Both the position numbers and the translations under genes were made by a program. The notes beneath the pieces were generated by a model that was not told the DNA's origin, did no database searches, and saw nothing but the letters and a program-made list of their open reading frames with translations. From NCBI RefSeq assembly GCF_002592045.1, contig NZ_MEJG01000001.1, positions 434,001-498,000 of the forward strand: a DNA stretch of 64,000 nucleotides, read 5' to 3'. This DNA is from Parasaccharibacter apium. Its GTDB lineage: Bacteria; Pseudomonadota; Alphaproteobacteria; Acetobacterales; Acetobacteraceae. This document shows positions 1 through 10,207 of this stretch, piece by piece (positions within the stretch are counted from its first letter, which is position 1; each line of letters starts with the position of its first letter).

Positions 1-1532
1 GCCTCTTTTTTGGTGATGGCATTATTACGCCCGCTATCTCCGTTCTCTCCGCTGTGGAAGGGGTGGAAGTCTCCGTCCCCGACGCGTCGCCCTTCATCAT
101 CCCTGCCGCGATTATGGTGCTATTGGGCTTATTTGCAGCCCAAGCCCTCGGTACTGGCAAAATTGGGCGTGCCTTTGGCCCGATTATGTTGGTTTGGTTT
201 GTCACCATCGCCCTCTTAGGCGCGCGCGCCATTACACTGCATCCAGGGATTATGCTCGCTCTCTCCCCCCTAGAGGCTATCCGCTTCATCGTCACCCACG
301 GGAAGCTTTCCTTCGTTGCGCTCGGCTCTGTTGTACTATCCGTTACGGGGGCAGAAGCCCTTTATGCGGATATGGGGCATTTTGGTCGCTCTCCTATTCG
401 TTATGTCTGGATATTCCTCGTGCTGCCCGCTTTGACGCTCAACTACTTTGGGCAAGCGGCCATGATTATCCATAACCCCACGACCTTGGCGAACCCCTTC
501 TACTACCTCGCCCCACATTGGATGCAAATCCCAATGCTGCTGCTGGCTACATGCGCTACCATTATTGCTAGCCAGGCTGGTATTTCCGGTAGCTTCTCAC
601 TCTGCCGGCAACTCATTCAACTAGGGTACTTACCTCGTACACGCATTATTCACACCAACCCGCATGAGGAAGCGCAAATCTACTTGCCCTCCTTCAACTG
701 GATGTTGGCCTTTGGTTCTGTTGTACTGGTACTCGCCTTCCGCTCTTCTGCGGCTCTGGCTTCAGCTTACGGCATTGCCGTGACGGGGACCTTCCTCTGC
801 ACCTGTGTGCTCTCTATGGTCGTGTTCCACCGCGTTTTCCAATGGAAGAGCTACGCTGTGGGGGTTGTATTCGGCTTCTTCTTCCTCCTTGATGGCGTGT
901 TCTTCTCCGCCAATGTGATGAAGATTCCAGAGGGCGGATGGGTACCGCTCAGCATCGCAGCGGGAAGCACACTCATCATGACCACATGGCAGCGGGGCCG
1001 TCAGCTCATCCGTAATACAAAGAAACGCGACGCCGTGCCGATGGGCTCCTTCATCACACGCCTTACCCAATCCCGTACCATCCGCGTGCCCGGTCTTGCA
1101 GTCTTTCTGACCTCCGACCCGGAGATGGTCCCCGATGCCCTCCTTTATAACCTGCGCCATAACAAGGTTCTTCATCAAACGGTCTTGTTTGTAACGGTCC
1201 AAACACTTGACCAACCAGAGGTTGAAGCTGCCGAGCGCATGACTGTTAAGGAGCTCTCACCGGGCATCCGCCGTGTTATCCTGCGTTATGGGTTTATGGA
1301 GATGCCAAATCTCCCCGTTACCCTCGCCCAGATGACTGAAATGGACTTCGACCCCATTCAGGCCTCTTACTTCACCTCTCATGACCTCGTCTTCCGCTCC
1401 AAAGTGCCGAAGATGTCGCTCTGGCGGATGTGGATTTTCCTTTATCTGCTCAATAACGCGACCTCTATTTCGGAGTTCTTCCGTATTCCACCAGAGCGCG
1501 TTATGGAGTTCGGGGTGCGGGTCGCGATTTAA
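1..1532 (+). CDS. kup: Low-affinity K+ uptake permease Kup, 5' truncated by the window edge
   Basis: Potassium:proton symporter of the KUP/HAK/KT family in the inner membrane. The reading frame is open from base 3, so the true start lies upstream; the first visible residues include FFGDGIITPAIS, a conserved Kup stretch that is normally about 130 residues into the protein. Many hydrophobic membrane segments follow over roughly the first 330 visible residues, then a soluble C-terminal domain ending in EFGVRVAI, close to the usual Kup ending. The stop is 2 bases before hemW, so the two are probably co-transcribed. The family call is secure; substrate is by family. Confidence 0.95.
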   Translation, partial: LFFGDGIITPAISVLSAVEGVEVSVPDASPFIIPAAIMVLLGLFAAQALGTGKIGRAFGPIMLVWFVTIALLGARAITLHPGIMLALSPLEAIRFIVTHGKLSFVALGSVVLSVTGAEALYADMGHFGRSPIRYVWIFLVLPALTLNYFGQAAMIIHNPTTLANPFYYLAPHWMQIPMLLLATCATIIASQAGISGSFSLCRQLIQLGYLPRTRIIHTNPHEEAQIYLPSFNWMLAFGSVVLVLAFRSSAALASAYGIAVTGTFLCTCVLSMVVFHRVFQWKSYAVGVVFGFFFLLDGVFFSANVMKIPEGGWVPLSIAAGSTLIMTTWQRGRQLIRNTKKRDAVPMGSFITRLTQSRTIRVPGLAVFLTSDPEMVPDALLYNLRHNKVLHQTVLFVTVQTLDQPEVEAAERMTVKELSPGIRRVILRYGFMEMPNLPVTLAQMTEMDFDPIQASYFTSHDLVFRSKVPKMSLWRMWIFLYLLNNATSISEFFRIPPERVMEFGVRVAI

Positions 1533-1534
1533 GC

Positions 1535-2701
1535 GTGACCTCACCCTTACCTCTCGCCCTTTATATTCATTGGCCTTTTTGCCTCTCTAAATGCCCGTAT
1601 TGTGACTTCAACTCCCATGTACGGGAGACCATTCCGCAGGAACGTTTTACACAAGCCCTGCGGGATGAATTACGCTATGAGGCTGCTCTTTTAACGCAGG
1701 ATGCTCCCCGCCATCTTGTCTCCATCTTCTTCGGCGGGGGAACGCCCTCCCTCATGCAGCCAGAGGCTGTCCATCAGCTTATTGAGGATGCGCGCCAGCT
1801 TTTCCCTAGCGTGAATGACCTAGAGGTCACGCTAGAGGCTAATCCCACCAGTGTGGAAGCTGATAAGTTCCGTGCTTTTGCCCAAGCCGGGGTTAATCGC
1901 CTCTCCCTCGGCGTGCAGAGCCTACATGATGCAGACCTCGCCACGCTTGGCCGCCAACATTCCGCACAGCAAGCACTTACCGCGCTAGAGCTTGGACGTC
2001 GCTTATTCCCGCGCCTCTCTTTCGACCTCATCTATGCCCGCCCCGGCCAAACAGAAGCACACTGGCAAGCAGAGCTCCGTACAGCCCTCGCCCTCGCCGC
2101 GGACCATCTCTCCCTGTATCAACTCACCATCGAGCCCGGCACGGTATTTGAGACCCGTCATCGGCGCGGTGCCCTTACCCTCCCAGAAGATGACCTCGCC
2201 GCCCGCCTCTATGAAATGACGCGTCATGAGGCCGCCACCTATGGCTTGCGCGATTATGAAATCTCCAACTACGCTATCCCCGGTGCCGAGAGCCGCCATA
2301 ACCTTACCTATTGGCATTATAATGATTATCTCGGTATCGGCCCCGGTGCCCATAGCCGCCTTACCCGCCAAGGCCAGCTCTACGCAACACGCCGCCATCG
2401 CGCCCCAGAGCCATGGGCGGAGCGTGTTGCCCATTATGGCCATGGCACACGCATACAAGAAGCCCTCACCCCGGAGATGAAAGCACGAGAGGCTCTCCTC
2501 ATGGGCTTACGCCTCCGCGAGGGCATTAATAAAGCCCATTTCACCCAGCGTACGGGCCTCCCCCTCCAAGACTGTCTCGATCCTGTAATTCTACAAGCCT
2601 GCTTGGAGGAAGACTATCTACAGCAGGATGAACATACACTCCGCGCCACAGAATCCGGGCGTCTCCTGCTAGAGGCCATGCTCAGCCAACTCGTCCTCTA
2701 A
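1535..2701 (+). CDS. hemW: Radical SAM heme chaperone HemW
   Basis: HemW-type radical SAM protein (formerly annotated oxygen-independent coproporphyrinogen III oxidase-like), thought to deliver heme to respiratory proteins. The [4Fe-4S] cluster motif Cx3Cx2C is at C16, C20 and C23 in FCLSKCPYC. FFGGGTPSLM follows near residue 68, a typical SAM-binding stretch, and the HemW C-terminal domain is complete at 388 residues. True HemN has a longer N-terminal extension that is absent here. The start is GTG, 2 bases after kup stops; no better in-frame start precedes the cluster motif. The usual alphaproteobacterial neighbours rph and rdgB are not visible here. Confidence 0.93.
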   Translation: MTSPLPLALYIHWPFCLSKCPYCDFNSHVRETIPQERFTQALRDELRYEAALLTQDAPRHLVSIFFGGGTPSLMQPEAVHQLIEDARQLFPSVNDLEVTLEANPTSVEADKFRAFAQAGVNRLSLGVQSLHDADLATLGRQHSAQQALTALELGRRLFPRLSFDLIYARPGQTEAHWQAELRTALALAADHLSLYQLTIEPGTVFETRHRRGALTLPEDDLAARLYEMTRHEAATYGLRDYEISNYAIPGAESRHNLTYWHYNDYLGIGPGAHSRLTRQGQLYATRRHRAPEPWAERVAHYGHGTRIQEALTPEMKAREALLMGLRLREGINKAHFTQRTGLPLQDCLDPVILQACLEEDYLQQDEHTLRATESGRLLLEAMLSQLVL

Positions 2702-2745
2702 AACAGGGCTTCACACACACGCAGCACAGCCTTATCTTTAAAGCT

Positions 2746-3198
2746 ATGCCCAACCAAGCTTCAACGCCGCTCCATCTCATCAAATTGATTGTCGGCTGCA
2801 CGTCACCGGAGATGCTGCAAGACTGGGTCGCTATAGAGCGTCATAACGGCATTGCTTATGTCCGCACCCGCACTATGCCCAAACGCGCAGAGGAGATTCT
2901 CCAAACAAAAGGGTCGATTTATCGCGTCATAAACGGCCTCATTATGTGCCGACAACCCATTATTGGCTTTGATACCTACACGCGCGATGATGGTCACCAA
3001 GGCACGCTCATCCTCGTCTCTGATGAGGTCATCCCTACCCAACCACGCCCGATGCGCCCCTTCCAAGGCTGGCGTTACTTCAAAGCAGAGGACGCCCCGC
3101 CTGACCTCAATCACACTGCAACAGGCGTGGCGGATGACGGGGTTAGCTCCCTCCCTATCGCCTTACGCAACCGCCTATCGGAGCTGGGATTACTTTAA
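2746..3198 (+). CDS. DUF1489 family protein
   Basis: A 150-residue soluble protein that I recognise as the DUF1489 family, common in Alphaproteobacteria and without an established function. Conserved-looking parts are the N-terminal HLIKLIVG, the central RTRTMPKRAEEIL and a C-terminal FQGWRYF. There is no signal peptide or membrane segment. It sits 44 bases after hemW on the same strand. Its last 9 bases overlap the end of the convergent TIM-barrel gene, and I see no terminator hairpin between the two. Confidence 0.85.
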   Translation: MPNQASTPLHLIKLIVGCTSPEMLQDWVAIERHNGIAYVRTRTMPKRAEEILQTKGSIYRVINGLIMCRQPIIGFDTYTRDDGHQGTLILVSDEVIPTQPRPMRPFQGWRYFKAEDAPPDLNHTATGVADDGVSSLPIALRNRLSELGLL

Positions 3199-3882
3199 TG
3201 CCGCTGCTGTCTCACAACAGGCCATAACGGCGCGTAATTGGTCCTCTAACTGCGCGCTCTTGGCCGGGAAGACGCCCTCAAAAGCCGCTGTCCCCACAGT
3301 AAACCCCGCTGCCCCAGCACGCCGTACCACCTCAATTTGCTCCGGCGTGCTGATGGACCCTGCAACAATCACTGGTTTTGCCACCGCGGCACAACTCGCC
3401 CGAATGACCTCTGGCACATCCCCATCATTGCGATAAGCAAGCAGGTCCAGCCCTGCCACAGCGGAATGAGCCGCCCATTCGGCCGCATTACGGGCAATCT
3501 CCTCCGGTGTGCCTTTCAACACGCTAGGATGCCCCACCACATGCCCCGCAAAGGGATAATAGGCGACATTATGCCCCTCTAGCAGGGGCAGAACATCAGG
3601 CACATGCGTCCCGCCCATCAAACAATCCACCCCTAACGCTAACCCCGCCTTCACCGAGTCCAATTCGCGCTGACGATCAGGCGAGACAACCTCCAAATAC
3701 ACACGCGCCCCAGCAGAGCGAATAACCTCAGCCAAACGCTGCAAGGCGGGGATAGGTAAGCCAATATCTTTAAAGCCGATGTCTTTTATCCCCAGGCGCA
3801 ACGCCGTCTCCACCACAGTGAGAGCATGCTCTACCGTGCGGTCATCCTTTGTGAGCATGAAAATAAACCGAAAACTCTCCAT
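3190..3882 (-). CDS. Putative phosphate-binding TIM-barrel enzyme, function unknown
   Basis: About 230 residues with the look of a small (beta/alpha)8 barrel. Near residues 190-215, VIVAGSISTPEQIE followed by GAAGFTVGTAAFE matches the phosphate-binding strand 7/strand 8 signature shared by HisA/HisF, ThiE and NanE-like enzymes. I cannot assign a substrate. I chose the ATG at 3882 because GGAGG lies 9 bases upstream; an in-frame start 9 bases further up lacks this spacing. It is transcribed alone, divergent from pdxH and convergent with the DUF1489 gene. A sugar-phosphate epimerase or aldolase-like role would be a guess. Confidence 0.7.
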   Translation of the reverse strand: MESFRFIFMLTKDDRTVEHALTVVETALRLGIKDIGFKDIGLPIPALQRLAEVIRSAGARVYLEVVSPDRQRELDSVKAGLALGVDCLMGGTHVPDVLPLLEGHNVAYYPFAGHVVGHPSVLKGTPEEIARNAAEWAAHSAVAGLDLLAYRNDGDVPEVIRASCAAVAKPVIVAGSISTPEQIEVVRRAGAAGFTVGTAAFEGVFPAKSAQLEDQLRAVMACCETAAALK

Positions 3883-3969
3883 CACACACACCCTCCATAA
3901 AGCTGGACATCCAAGCGTCGCGCTTTCATGATTATCTCATCCCCTTACCACTATGCCAAGGATACCCCC

Positions 3970-4626
3970 ATGATGGACGCCCCACGCACCCCCCCTCATC
4001 ATGAAATTGAGACCGCTTTTGAAGAGGATGATCACACTATCACCGGTGAAAATCCCTTTCTTCTCTTTCAGGATTGGATGAGCTTAGCCGAGGCAAAAGA
4101 ACCTAACGACCCCAACGCCATGGCCCTCGCCACGGTTGACGCCACCGGCCTGCCCGATGCGCGTATGGTATTGCTCAAAGGCTTTGATGATGAAGGCTTC
4201 GTCTTTTACACCAATAGCGAATCCGCGAAAGGGCGCGAGTTGAACCATAATATGAAGGCTGCTCTGCTCTTCCACTGGAAGTCCCTGCGGCGGCAAGTGC
4301 GCATCCGAGGGACGGTCTCGCTCTTACCAGCAGCAGAGGCGGATGCCTATTTCCAATCCCGCCCGCGTGCAAGCCGCATTGGCGCATGGGCTAGCCAGCA
4401 ATCCCGCCCTATTGAGAGCCGTAAAGCCCTCTGGCAGGTGGTGACAAAAGAGGCCGCCCATTTCGCTATTGGGAGCATCCCCCGCCCCCCTTATTGGAAT
4501 GGCTATCGCGTCCGCCCCTCCACTATTGAGTTCTGGATGGACAAACCCTTCCGCTTACATGACCGCGTTCTCTTTACCCGCAGCCCAGATGGGAAAGACT
4601 GGACAACCCAACGCCTCTTCCCCTAA
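3970..4626 (+). CDS. pdxH: Pyridoxamine/pyridoxine 5'-phosphate oxidase
   Basis: FMN-dependent oxidase that makes pyridoxal 5'-phosphate, the last step of both the vitamin B6 salvage and DXP-dependent routes. The family blocks are [40 protein letters not shown] (FMN binding), then [11 protein letters not shown] and the C-terminal [11 protein letters not shown] and RLHDR. A length of 218 residues is normal. The ATG at 3970 has AAGGA 7 bases upstream and is preferred to the longer frame from 3928. Divergent from the TIM-barrel gene. Confidence 0.95.
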   Translation: MMDAPRTPPHHEIETAFEEDDHTITGENPFLLFQDWMSLAEAKEPNDPNAMALATVDATGLPDARMVLLKGFDDEGFVFYTNSESAKGRELNHNMKAALLFHWKSLRRQVRIRGTVSLLPAAEADAYFQSRPRASRIGAWASQQSRPIESRKALWQVVTKEAAHFAIGSIPRPPYWNGYRVRPSTIEFWMDKPFRLHDRVLFTRSPDGKDWTTQRLFP

Positions 4627-4655
4627 GAGACGGCCTCACAAGATATGGCGGGCTC

Positions 4656-6083
4656 TTATCGGCCCGTCATAATCCGCTCGACCAGCTCCTTCACTGTCGG
4701 GATATGCCCATTGGCATAGAATGGGTCTGTCGCAAAACGCCACGCATTCGTCCCACCAAAAACGAGATTATGGTCCACAATCTGCCTTTGTTCTGCCAAA
4801 GGCACATCCTGAAGGTGGGAAATCTCCTGCAAGGTCTTTTGAATACAGAAAGAACGCGGATCCGCCCGCTGCCCCGTATTAAAGGCGGGGCCTTTCTGGC
4901 TCCAATTTGAGAAGCGACATTGCGAGAGGCACCCCATACAGGCCGCCTGGTCAGCCAAAACCTGCCGCGCTGTCTCTAATGTCTCAAACACCACCGTATC
5001 ATCAGGTGTACGCATCGGCTGGGTATAGCCAGCCTCTTTCCACCGTGCGATGCGCTCTACATCCTCAGCTTGGACAAAGACCTCACGTCCCCGCCCACCT
5101 AAACAAACAGGTGTATCAAACACGCCTTCTGCTGCACTCTTAAATGCAACCTGACGCTCAGACCGTTCCCGCAAACCACGCAAAAAGCTGTTCTGCACCG
5201 CAGAAGAATAAAAACCCGTTGGCGAGAAGCGATTTAGATAGACATCCCCTTCCTTTAGGGTAAGGAGCAGCTGCTTCCATGCCTCTGGGATGGGGCTCTC
5301 TTTTGTTAAAAGAGGGCGCGTCCCAAACTGGAAGGCGATCAAGCCAATCTCTGGGTTATCAAGCCAATCATTCCACTCCTCCAGATGCCACACACCACCT
5401 GCCATGATAATGGGCACATGCTGTAGGCCAAAGCCATTCAAGACCTTCCGTAGAGCAACCACACGATGATAAGGTTCCTCCGGGGCGAGAGGGTTCTCAG
5501 TATTGGAGAGGCCATTATGCCCCCCAGCCCGCCATGGGTCCTCATACACGACCCCACCAAGCAGCTCCGCTGAACGGACATAAGAGCGTTTCCAAAGTGC
5601 ACTAAATGCCCGGCCGGAAGATACAATCGGGTAATAAGGCACCCCAAAACGCGCAGCAATCTCCGAGAGGCGATAGGGCATCCCCGCACCGCATGTCAGA
5701 CCATGAATCAGCCCCGGTGCCCCCTCCAAAATCCCCGTAATAACATCCTCTGCCGCGCCCATCTCCCACAAGAAATTGGCATGGATACGACCACGGCCGC
5801 CGGAAATATCGTGCGCTATCTTTGCTTGGGCAATCCCACCCTCAATAGCATAGCGTACCAACTCGCCCTGCCGTTCGCGGCGCGTCTTGCCATGATAAAG
5901 CTGTGGAATGGGACGGCCTTGCTCATCGTAACTATCAGCATTAACGGCGGAAATCGTCCCGACTCCCCCCGCCGCAGCCCAGTGCCCGGCAGAGACGCCA
6001 TTGGAGACAGAAACACCTTTACCCCCTTCAATTAGGGGTAAAACTTCCTGACCACCAAAACGGACGGCATTGATCGACTTCAT
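4656..6083 (-). CDS. Nitronate monooxygenase-like FMN oxidoreductase with cysteine-rich C-terminal part
   Basis: A 475-residue member of the nitronate monooxygenase / 2-nitropropane dioxygenase TIM-barrel family. AGGHNG (residues 187-192) and IIMAGGVW (225-232) are FMN-binding blocks, with the histidine normally used as catalytic base in the first. The protein is about 100 residues longer than single-domain members; the extra C-terminal part carries C382, C385, C389 and C413 (CMGCLSQC plus a distant cysteine), which could hold a metal or Fe-S centre. The true substrate in these long forms is not known to me. It lies downstream of pnp on the same strand, separated from it by a hairpin. Confidence 0.85.
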   Translation of the reverse strand: MKSINAVRFGGQEVLPLIEGGKGVSVSNGVSAGHWAAAGGVGTISAVNADSYDEQGRPIPQLYHGKTRRERQGELVRYAIEGGIAQAKIAHDISGGRGRIHANFLWEMGAAEDVITGILEGAPGLIHGLTCGAGMPYRLSEIAARFGVPYYPIVSSGRAFSALWKRSYVRSAELLGGVVYEDPWRAGGHNGLSNTENPLAPEEPYHRVVALRKVLNGFGLQHVPIIMAGGVWHLEEWNDWLDNPEIGLIAFQFGTRPLLTKESPIPEAWKQLLLTLKEGDVYLNRFSPTGFYSSAVQNSFLRGLRERSERQVAFKSAAEGVFDTPVCLGGRGREVFVQAEDVERIARWKEAGYTQPMRTPDDTVVFETLETARQVLADQAACMGCLSQCRFSNWSQKGPAFNTGQRADPRSFCIQKTLQEISHLQDVPLAEQRQIVDHNLVFGGTNAWRFATDPFYANGHIPTVKELVERIMTGR

Positions 6084-6125
6084 AGAGGTCAGACGTCCCC
6101 ACTACTCAACCACAAACAACCCTAC

Positions 6126-6150
6126 GGAGAGGGACATCATGTCCCCCTCC
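6126..6150 (-). terminator. Hairpin downstream of pnp, probable terminator
   Basis: Read on the minus strand, an 11-base-pair stem with one G:U pair encloses a 3-base loop, starting 9 bases after the pnp stop. Only a weak T-rich stretch (GGGTTGTTTG) follows, so termination may be partial, or the hairpin may mainly protect the mRNA 3' end. Confidence 0.6.
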
Positions 6151-6159
6151 ACACACAAC

Positions 6160-8310
6160 TTACTCCGCATCACGGCGTGGACGACCCGGCTTAGCACCGA
6201 CAGTCTCGGTAATATCCTCACCAGTCTCTTGGTCCACAACACGCATGGAAAGCTTCACCTTACCACGATCATCAAAGCCAATCACCTTGACCTTAACAAC
6301 ATCACCTTGTTTGACAACATCTGTCGTCCGCCCCACACGGCCCTCGGCCAGCTCAGAGATATGAACTAGACCATCTTTAGGGCCAAGGAAATTAACAAAC
6401 GCTCCAAAATCAGCCGTTTTAACGACCTTACCATCATAAATCCGGCCAATTTCCGGCTCTGCTACGATGCCTTCAATCCGACTAATGGCTTTTTGCGCCT
6501 GTTCATCATTGGCAGCGGCGATCTTAATGACGCCATCATCCCCGATATCGACCTTCGCACCGGAATATTCAACAATCTCGCGAATAACTTTTCCACCCGA
6601 GCCGATTACATCGCGAATCTTCGCCACAGGCACCGTCATCGTGGTAATTTTCGGCGCATTACCGGCAACATCTGTCCGGCCTTCAGCCAGAGCCTTGCTC
6701 ATCTCACCGAGGATATGCAACCGCCCTTCCCGCGCCTGCTCCAAAGCAACCTTCATAATCTCTGGCGTGATGGAGGTAATCTTGATGTCCATCTGCAAGG
6801 CTGTCACACCCTCAGATGTCCCTGCCACCTTGAAGTCCATATCCCCAAGATGATCCTCATCACCCAAAATGTCCGTCAGCACAGCATGACCGCGCTCTTC
6901 TTTAATCAGACCCATCGCAATCCCTGCCACAGGACGTGGCATCGGCACACCCGCATCCATCAGGGAGAGAGAGGTCCCGCACACAGTCGCCATAGAGGAA
7001 GAGCCGTTACTCTCTGTAATCTCAGAGACAACACGCAATGTGTAAGGGAACTCCTCCTTAGAAGGAAGAAGCGGATTAATCGCACGCCATGCCAACTTAC
7101 CATGGCCAATCTCGCGCCGCCCCGGTGAACCCATACGACCACATTCCCCAACGGAGAAAGGCGGGAAGTTGTAATGCAGCATGAAGCGGGAGCGATATTC
7201 CCCCTCCAACGCATCAATCACCTGCTCATCCTGGCCTGTGCCCAAGGTCGCCACAACAAGAGCCTGCGTCTCCCCACGGGTAAAGAGAGCCGACCCATGA
7301 GAGCGCGGCAGCACACCAACTTCCGCCATGATAGGACGCACTGTCTTTGTATCGCGACCATCAATACGGATGCCGGTCTTTAAGATGGCACCACGCACCA
7401 CCTGCGCTTCCAAATCCTTAATCATCGGCTTGGCAAGCTCAGGGTCAAAACCCTCTTCCTCCAGCGTCGCAACAATCTTCTCACGCGCAGCAGCGACCTT
7501 TTCCATCCGCGCTTGCTTGCTGCGCTCCTTATAGGCTTCGGCAATCAGCTTATTACCCACCTTATCGACACGCTTGCGCAGAGCCACTTCCTCTTTGGAA
7601 ATCTCCGGCAAATCCCACGGTGCGCGTGCCGCATGCTCGGCAAGGTCAATAATCGCATCAATCACAGGTTGGAAGGCCGTATGGCCCAGCATGACGGCCT
7701 CAAGCATCTCCTCCTCGGAGAGCTCTTGCGCCTCAGACTCAACCATCAACACGCCTTCAGCCGTCCCTGCTACAACGAGGTCCAAACTGCTATCAGTCAC
7801 CTCGCTCAGGGTCGGATTGACAACAAATTTGCCATCAAGACGACCAATGCGCGCAGCCCCAACCGGACCAAAGAAAGGAATACCCGACAATGTCAACGCC
7901 GCAGAACAACCGATGAGCGAAACCAGAGCCGGATCATTCTCCATATCATGGCTTAAAACAGTCGCCACGACCTGTACTTCGTTACGGAAATTATCTGGGA
8001 AAAGCGGACGAATCGGACGATCGATTAAGCGCGATGTCAGCACTTCATTCTCAGAAGGACGCCCCTCCCGCTTGAAGAACCCACCCGGAATCTTCCCCGC
8101 GGCGTAAGCTTTCTCCTGATAATTCACTGTCAGAGGGAAGAAATCCTGCCCCGGCTTTACCGTCTTGGCCCCTACAGCAGTACATAACACGACTGTATCA
8201 CCATAAGTGACCACAACCGCACCATCGGCCTGACGGGCAATCTTCCCCGTCTCGAACACAAGCGGACGGCCCGCCCATTCAATTTCTTTACGAAAATAAT
8301 TATCAAACAT
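6160..8310 (-). CDS. pnp: Polyribonucleotide nucleotidyltransferase (PNPase)
   Basis: Phosphorolytic 3'-5' exoribonuclease of the RNA degradosome, cytoplasmic, working as a trimer. The 716 residues hold two RNase PH-like domains (first from [12 protein letters not shown]; second from about residue 320 with [15 protein letters not shown]), a KH domain ([15 protein letters not shown]) and an S1 domain ([18 protein letters not shown]). The ATG at 8310 is chosen because GGAGGA lies 7-8 bases upstream and MFDNYF is the usual alphaproteobacterial N-terminus; the longer frame from 8331 includes that ribosome binding site. Last gene of the rimP-to-pnp series, 205 bases after rpsO. Confidence 0.98.
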   Translation of the reverse strand: MFDNYFRKEIEWAGRPLVFETGKIARQADGAVVVTYGDTVVLCTAVGAKTVKPGQDFFPLTVNYQEKAYAAGKIPGGFFKREGRPSENEVLTSRLIDRPIRPLFPDNFRNEVQVVATVLSHDMENDPALVSLIGCSAALTLSGIPFFGPVGAARIGRLDGKFVVNPTLSEVTDSSLDLVVAGTAEGVLMVESEAQELSEEEMLEAVMLGHTAFQPVIDAIIDLAEHAARAPWDLPEISKEEVALRKRVDKVGNKLIAEAYKERSKQARMEKVAAAREKIVATLEEEGFDPELAKPMIKDLEAQVVRGAILKTGIRIDGRDTKTVRPIMAEVGVLPRSHGSALFTRGETQALVVATLGTGQDEQVIDALEGEYRSRFMLHYNFPPFSVGECGRMGSPGRREIGHGKLAWRAINPLLPSKEEFPYTLRVVSEITESNGSSSMATVCGTSLSLMDAGVPMPRPVAGIAMGLIKEERGHAVLTDILGDEDHLGDMDFKVAGTSEGVTALQMDIKITSITPEIMKVALEQAREGRLHILGEMSKALAEGRTDVAGNAPKITTMTVPVAKIRDVIGSGGKVIREIVEYSGAKVDIGDDGVIKIAAANDEQAQKAISRIEGIVAEPEIGRIYDGKVVKTADFGAFVNFLGPKDGLVHISELAEGRVGRTTDVVKQGDVVKVKVIGFDDRGKVKLSMRVVDQETGEDITETVGAKPGRPRRDAE

Positions 8311-8465
8311 TCTGTCTTCCTCCGGAAGCAATTATAACAGCGCCCCTGCTAGCCCCAGTCTCGAACAGCGTTTCGGACGGCATGGCGAGGATGATACATC
8401 AGCGTATCATGACACCATGTGGCCTGAAACGCCGAGAAAAAGCGTTCCCTGGCGGCTATAGCACA

Positions 8466-8501
8466 AGACCAAACCCGGAGAGGCACTACCACCTCCCCGG
8501 G
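8466..8501 (-). terminator. Hairpin between rpsO and pnp
   Basis: On the minus strand CCCGGGGAGG pairs with CCTCTCCGGG (10 base pairs, one G:U, loop of 8), starting 14 bases past the rpsO stop and followed by TTTGGTCTTG. It can act as a partial terminator or as an RNase processing site between rpsO and pnp, as is known for this junction in enteric bacteria. The rest of the gap to pnp (8311-8465) shows no other clear signal. Confidence 0.7.
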
Positions 8502-8515
8502 CTATGGATAAACCT

Positions 8516-8785
8516 TTAGCGACGCAATCCAAGACGCTCAATCAACGTCTTATAACGCTCTTCGCTCTTACGCTTTAGATAATCCAACAGCGCGCGACGG
8601 CGCCCAACAAGCATCAACAACCCACGGCGGGAATGGAAGTCCTTTTTATGGGTCTTCATATGCTCGGTAAGATTTACAATCCGCTCTGTCAGCAGGGCAA
8701 CCTGCACTTCCGGGGAGCCTGTATCATCCTCAGCGCGACGATATTCAGCAATAAGCTGGCTGCGGCGTTCAGCAGTGATCGACAT
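8516..8785 (-). CDS. rpsO: Small ribosomal subunit protein uS15
   Basis: An 89-residue ribosomal protein that binds 16S rRNA early in 30S assembly. It shows the family sequence throughout: MSITAERR start, [32 protein letters not shown] and KRKSEERY. The ATG at 8785 is the usual start; its first 17 bases overlap the end of truB, so translation is probably coupled. A hairpin follows and pnp lies downstream, the classical rpsO-pnp pair. Confidence 0.98.
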   Translation of the reverse strand: MSITAERRSQLIAEYRRAEDDTGSPEVQVALLTERIVNLTEHMKTHKKDFHSRRGLLMLVGRRRALLDYLKRKSEERYKTLIERLGLRR

Positions 8786-9743
8786 CGTGTTCTCCAAAAA
8801 ACAAATGGTTTTCCAACATTCTGACTGCCCGTAACCGCCCTTCAGCCGCCCGGCACAGCCCGATAACATGCCCCTCTACCGTAACCCGCCATAATGGAAC
8901 ATCCTCCATATTAGCAGGCACGTCCCCTTCAAGATGAGCCAACGTCACCGCTTGCCCACAAATCAGGGCCTTCCCCTCTGCTTCTGTAACGGCCAACGCC
9001 GGGATGTCGACCAGCGCGGTCGCCGCATCCAGCAAAGGAACCGGAAGGGCATATGCCTTGTCTCTAGTTTCGGCCGATTTGTCTAGTGCTAACTGCTCAA
9101 TCTCATAAGCATGAGAGAGATCAAACGGCCCACACTTCGTCCGCCGTAGGGCCGAGATATGCCCTACCGTGCCACAAGCTAGAGCAATATCCCGTGCTAA
9201 AGAGCGCATATAAACACCCTTGCCCGACTGTACCTCAAACACAGCTCTATCCGCATCTGGCCGCTCGATCAGCGTAATCGAATCGATCCGCGCTGGGCGA
9301 GGCGGCAAATCTGGTGGGCGACCTGCACGGGCTAGGTCGTAAGCACGTTGCCCCCCCACACGCAGGGCAGAAAACACAGGCGGCACCTGCATCACATCCC
9401 CGCATAATGCAGGAAGAACAGCCCGTATCTCCTCATCAGATGGCCGTTTATCAGAGCGCGCAAGGACCTCGCCCTCACGGTCATCCGTTGTACGGCTTTC
9501 CCCAAAAGATAACGTAAAGCGATACCGCTTTGTCGCATCCATAATATAAGGAATCGTGCTCGTAGCCTTACCAAAAGCAATAGGCAAAACGCCAGAGGCC
9601 AACGGGTCCAGCGTCCCCCCATGCCCGGCCTTGCGCCCATCAAAAAGGCGTAACACCCGGCTTACCATCGCTGTAGAGCTCGGCCCTAATGGCTTATCAA
9701 GAATCAACCAGCCATGTATATCGCGCCCTGTCTTACGCGCCAT
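8769..9743 (-). CDS. truB: tRNA pseudouridine(55) synthase TruB
   Basis: Makes pseudouridine 55 in the T-loop of tRNAs. The catalytic aspartate is in [13 protein letters not shown] near residue 46; other blocks are [14 protein letters not shown] at the N-terminus and [12 protein letters not shown] near residue 175. The C-terminal PUA-like part reads through to residue 324. It starts 9 bases after rbfA ends and overlaps the rpsO start by 17 bases, which fits coupled translation within the operon. Confidence 0.97.
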   Translation of the reverse strand: MARKTGRDIHGWLILDKPLGPSSTAMVSRVLRLFDGRKAGHGGTLDPLASGVLPIAFGKATSTIPYIMDATKRYRFTLSFGESRTTDDREGEVLARSDKRPSDEEIRAVLPALCGDVMQVPPVFSALRVGGQRAYDLARAGRPPDLPPRPARIDSITLIERPDADRAVFEVQSGKGVYMRSLARDIALACGTVGHISALRRTKCGPFDLSHAYEIEQLALDKSAETRDKAYALPVPLLDAATALVDIPALAVTEAEGKALICGQAVTLAHLEGDVPANMEDVPLWRVTVEGHVIGLCRAAEGRLRAVRMLENHLFFGEHDVDHC

Positions 9744-9751
9744 AACGCGCC

Positions 9752-10207
9752 TTATTCTGCATCATCAGAATTAGACGAACCACGGCCCCCAGCCTTTAAA
9801 TCACGCTGAACCTCTGGGGAACGCAGAATCGTTTCCACCTCCATAGCATGCTCTAACGATATATCAGGCTGAAAATGCAGTTCCGGCACAGTCCGCAACC
9901 GCAAAGCAGTGGCAAGACGCTTACGCAAAAAGGGCGCAACACGCTTTAACGCAGGCAAAACAGCCTCGACATCATCACGCCCCAACCGGGTTACAAACAC
10001 CGTTGCATGGCGGAAATCCGGCGAGACACGCACTTCCGTTACCGTAATGGTAACGCCGTAAAGCTCCGGGTCCCGGAACTCCGTCCGCGCGAACACCTCC
10101 GCCAAGACATGCCGCACCTCCTCCGCAACGCGAAGTTGGCGCGTACTCGGCCCGACAGGATTCTCACCTGCCGGGGTTAGCAGATCAAAGGATGGTCGTT
10201 TCTTCAA
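9752..10207 (-). CDS. rbfA: 30S ribosome-binding factor RbfA
   Basis: A 151-residue KH-fold assembly factor for the 30S subunit. The typical N-terminus [18 protein letters not shown] is followed by [16 protein letters not shown] and the C-terminal [19 protein letters not shown]. The acidic, serine-rich tail after residue 135 is common in alphaproteobacterial forms. Its ATG overlaps the infB stop by 4 bases (ATGA). Confidence 0.95.
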   Translation of the reverse strand: MKKRPSFDLLTPAGENPVGPSTRQLRVAEEVRHVLAEVFARTEFRDPELYGVTITVTEVRVSPDFRHATVFVTRLGRDDVEAVLPALKRVAPFLRKRLATALRLRTVPELHFQPDISLEHAMEVETILRSPEVQRDLKAGGRGSSNSDDAE

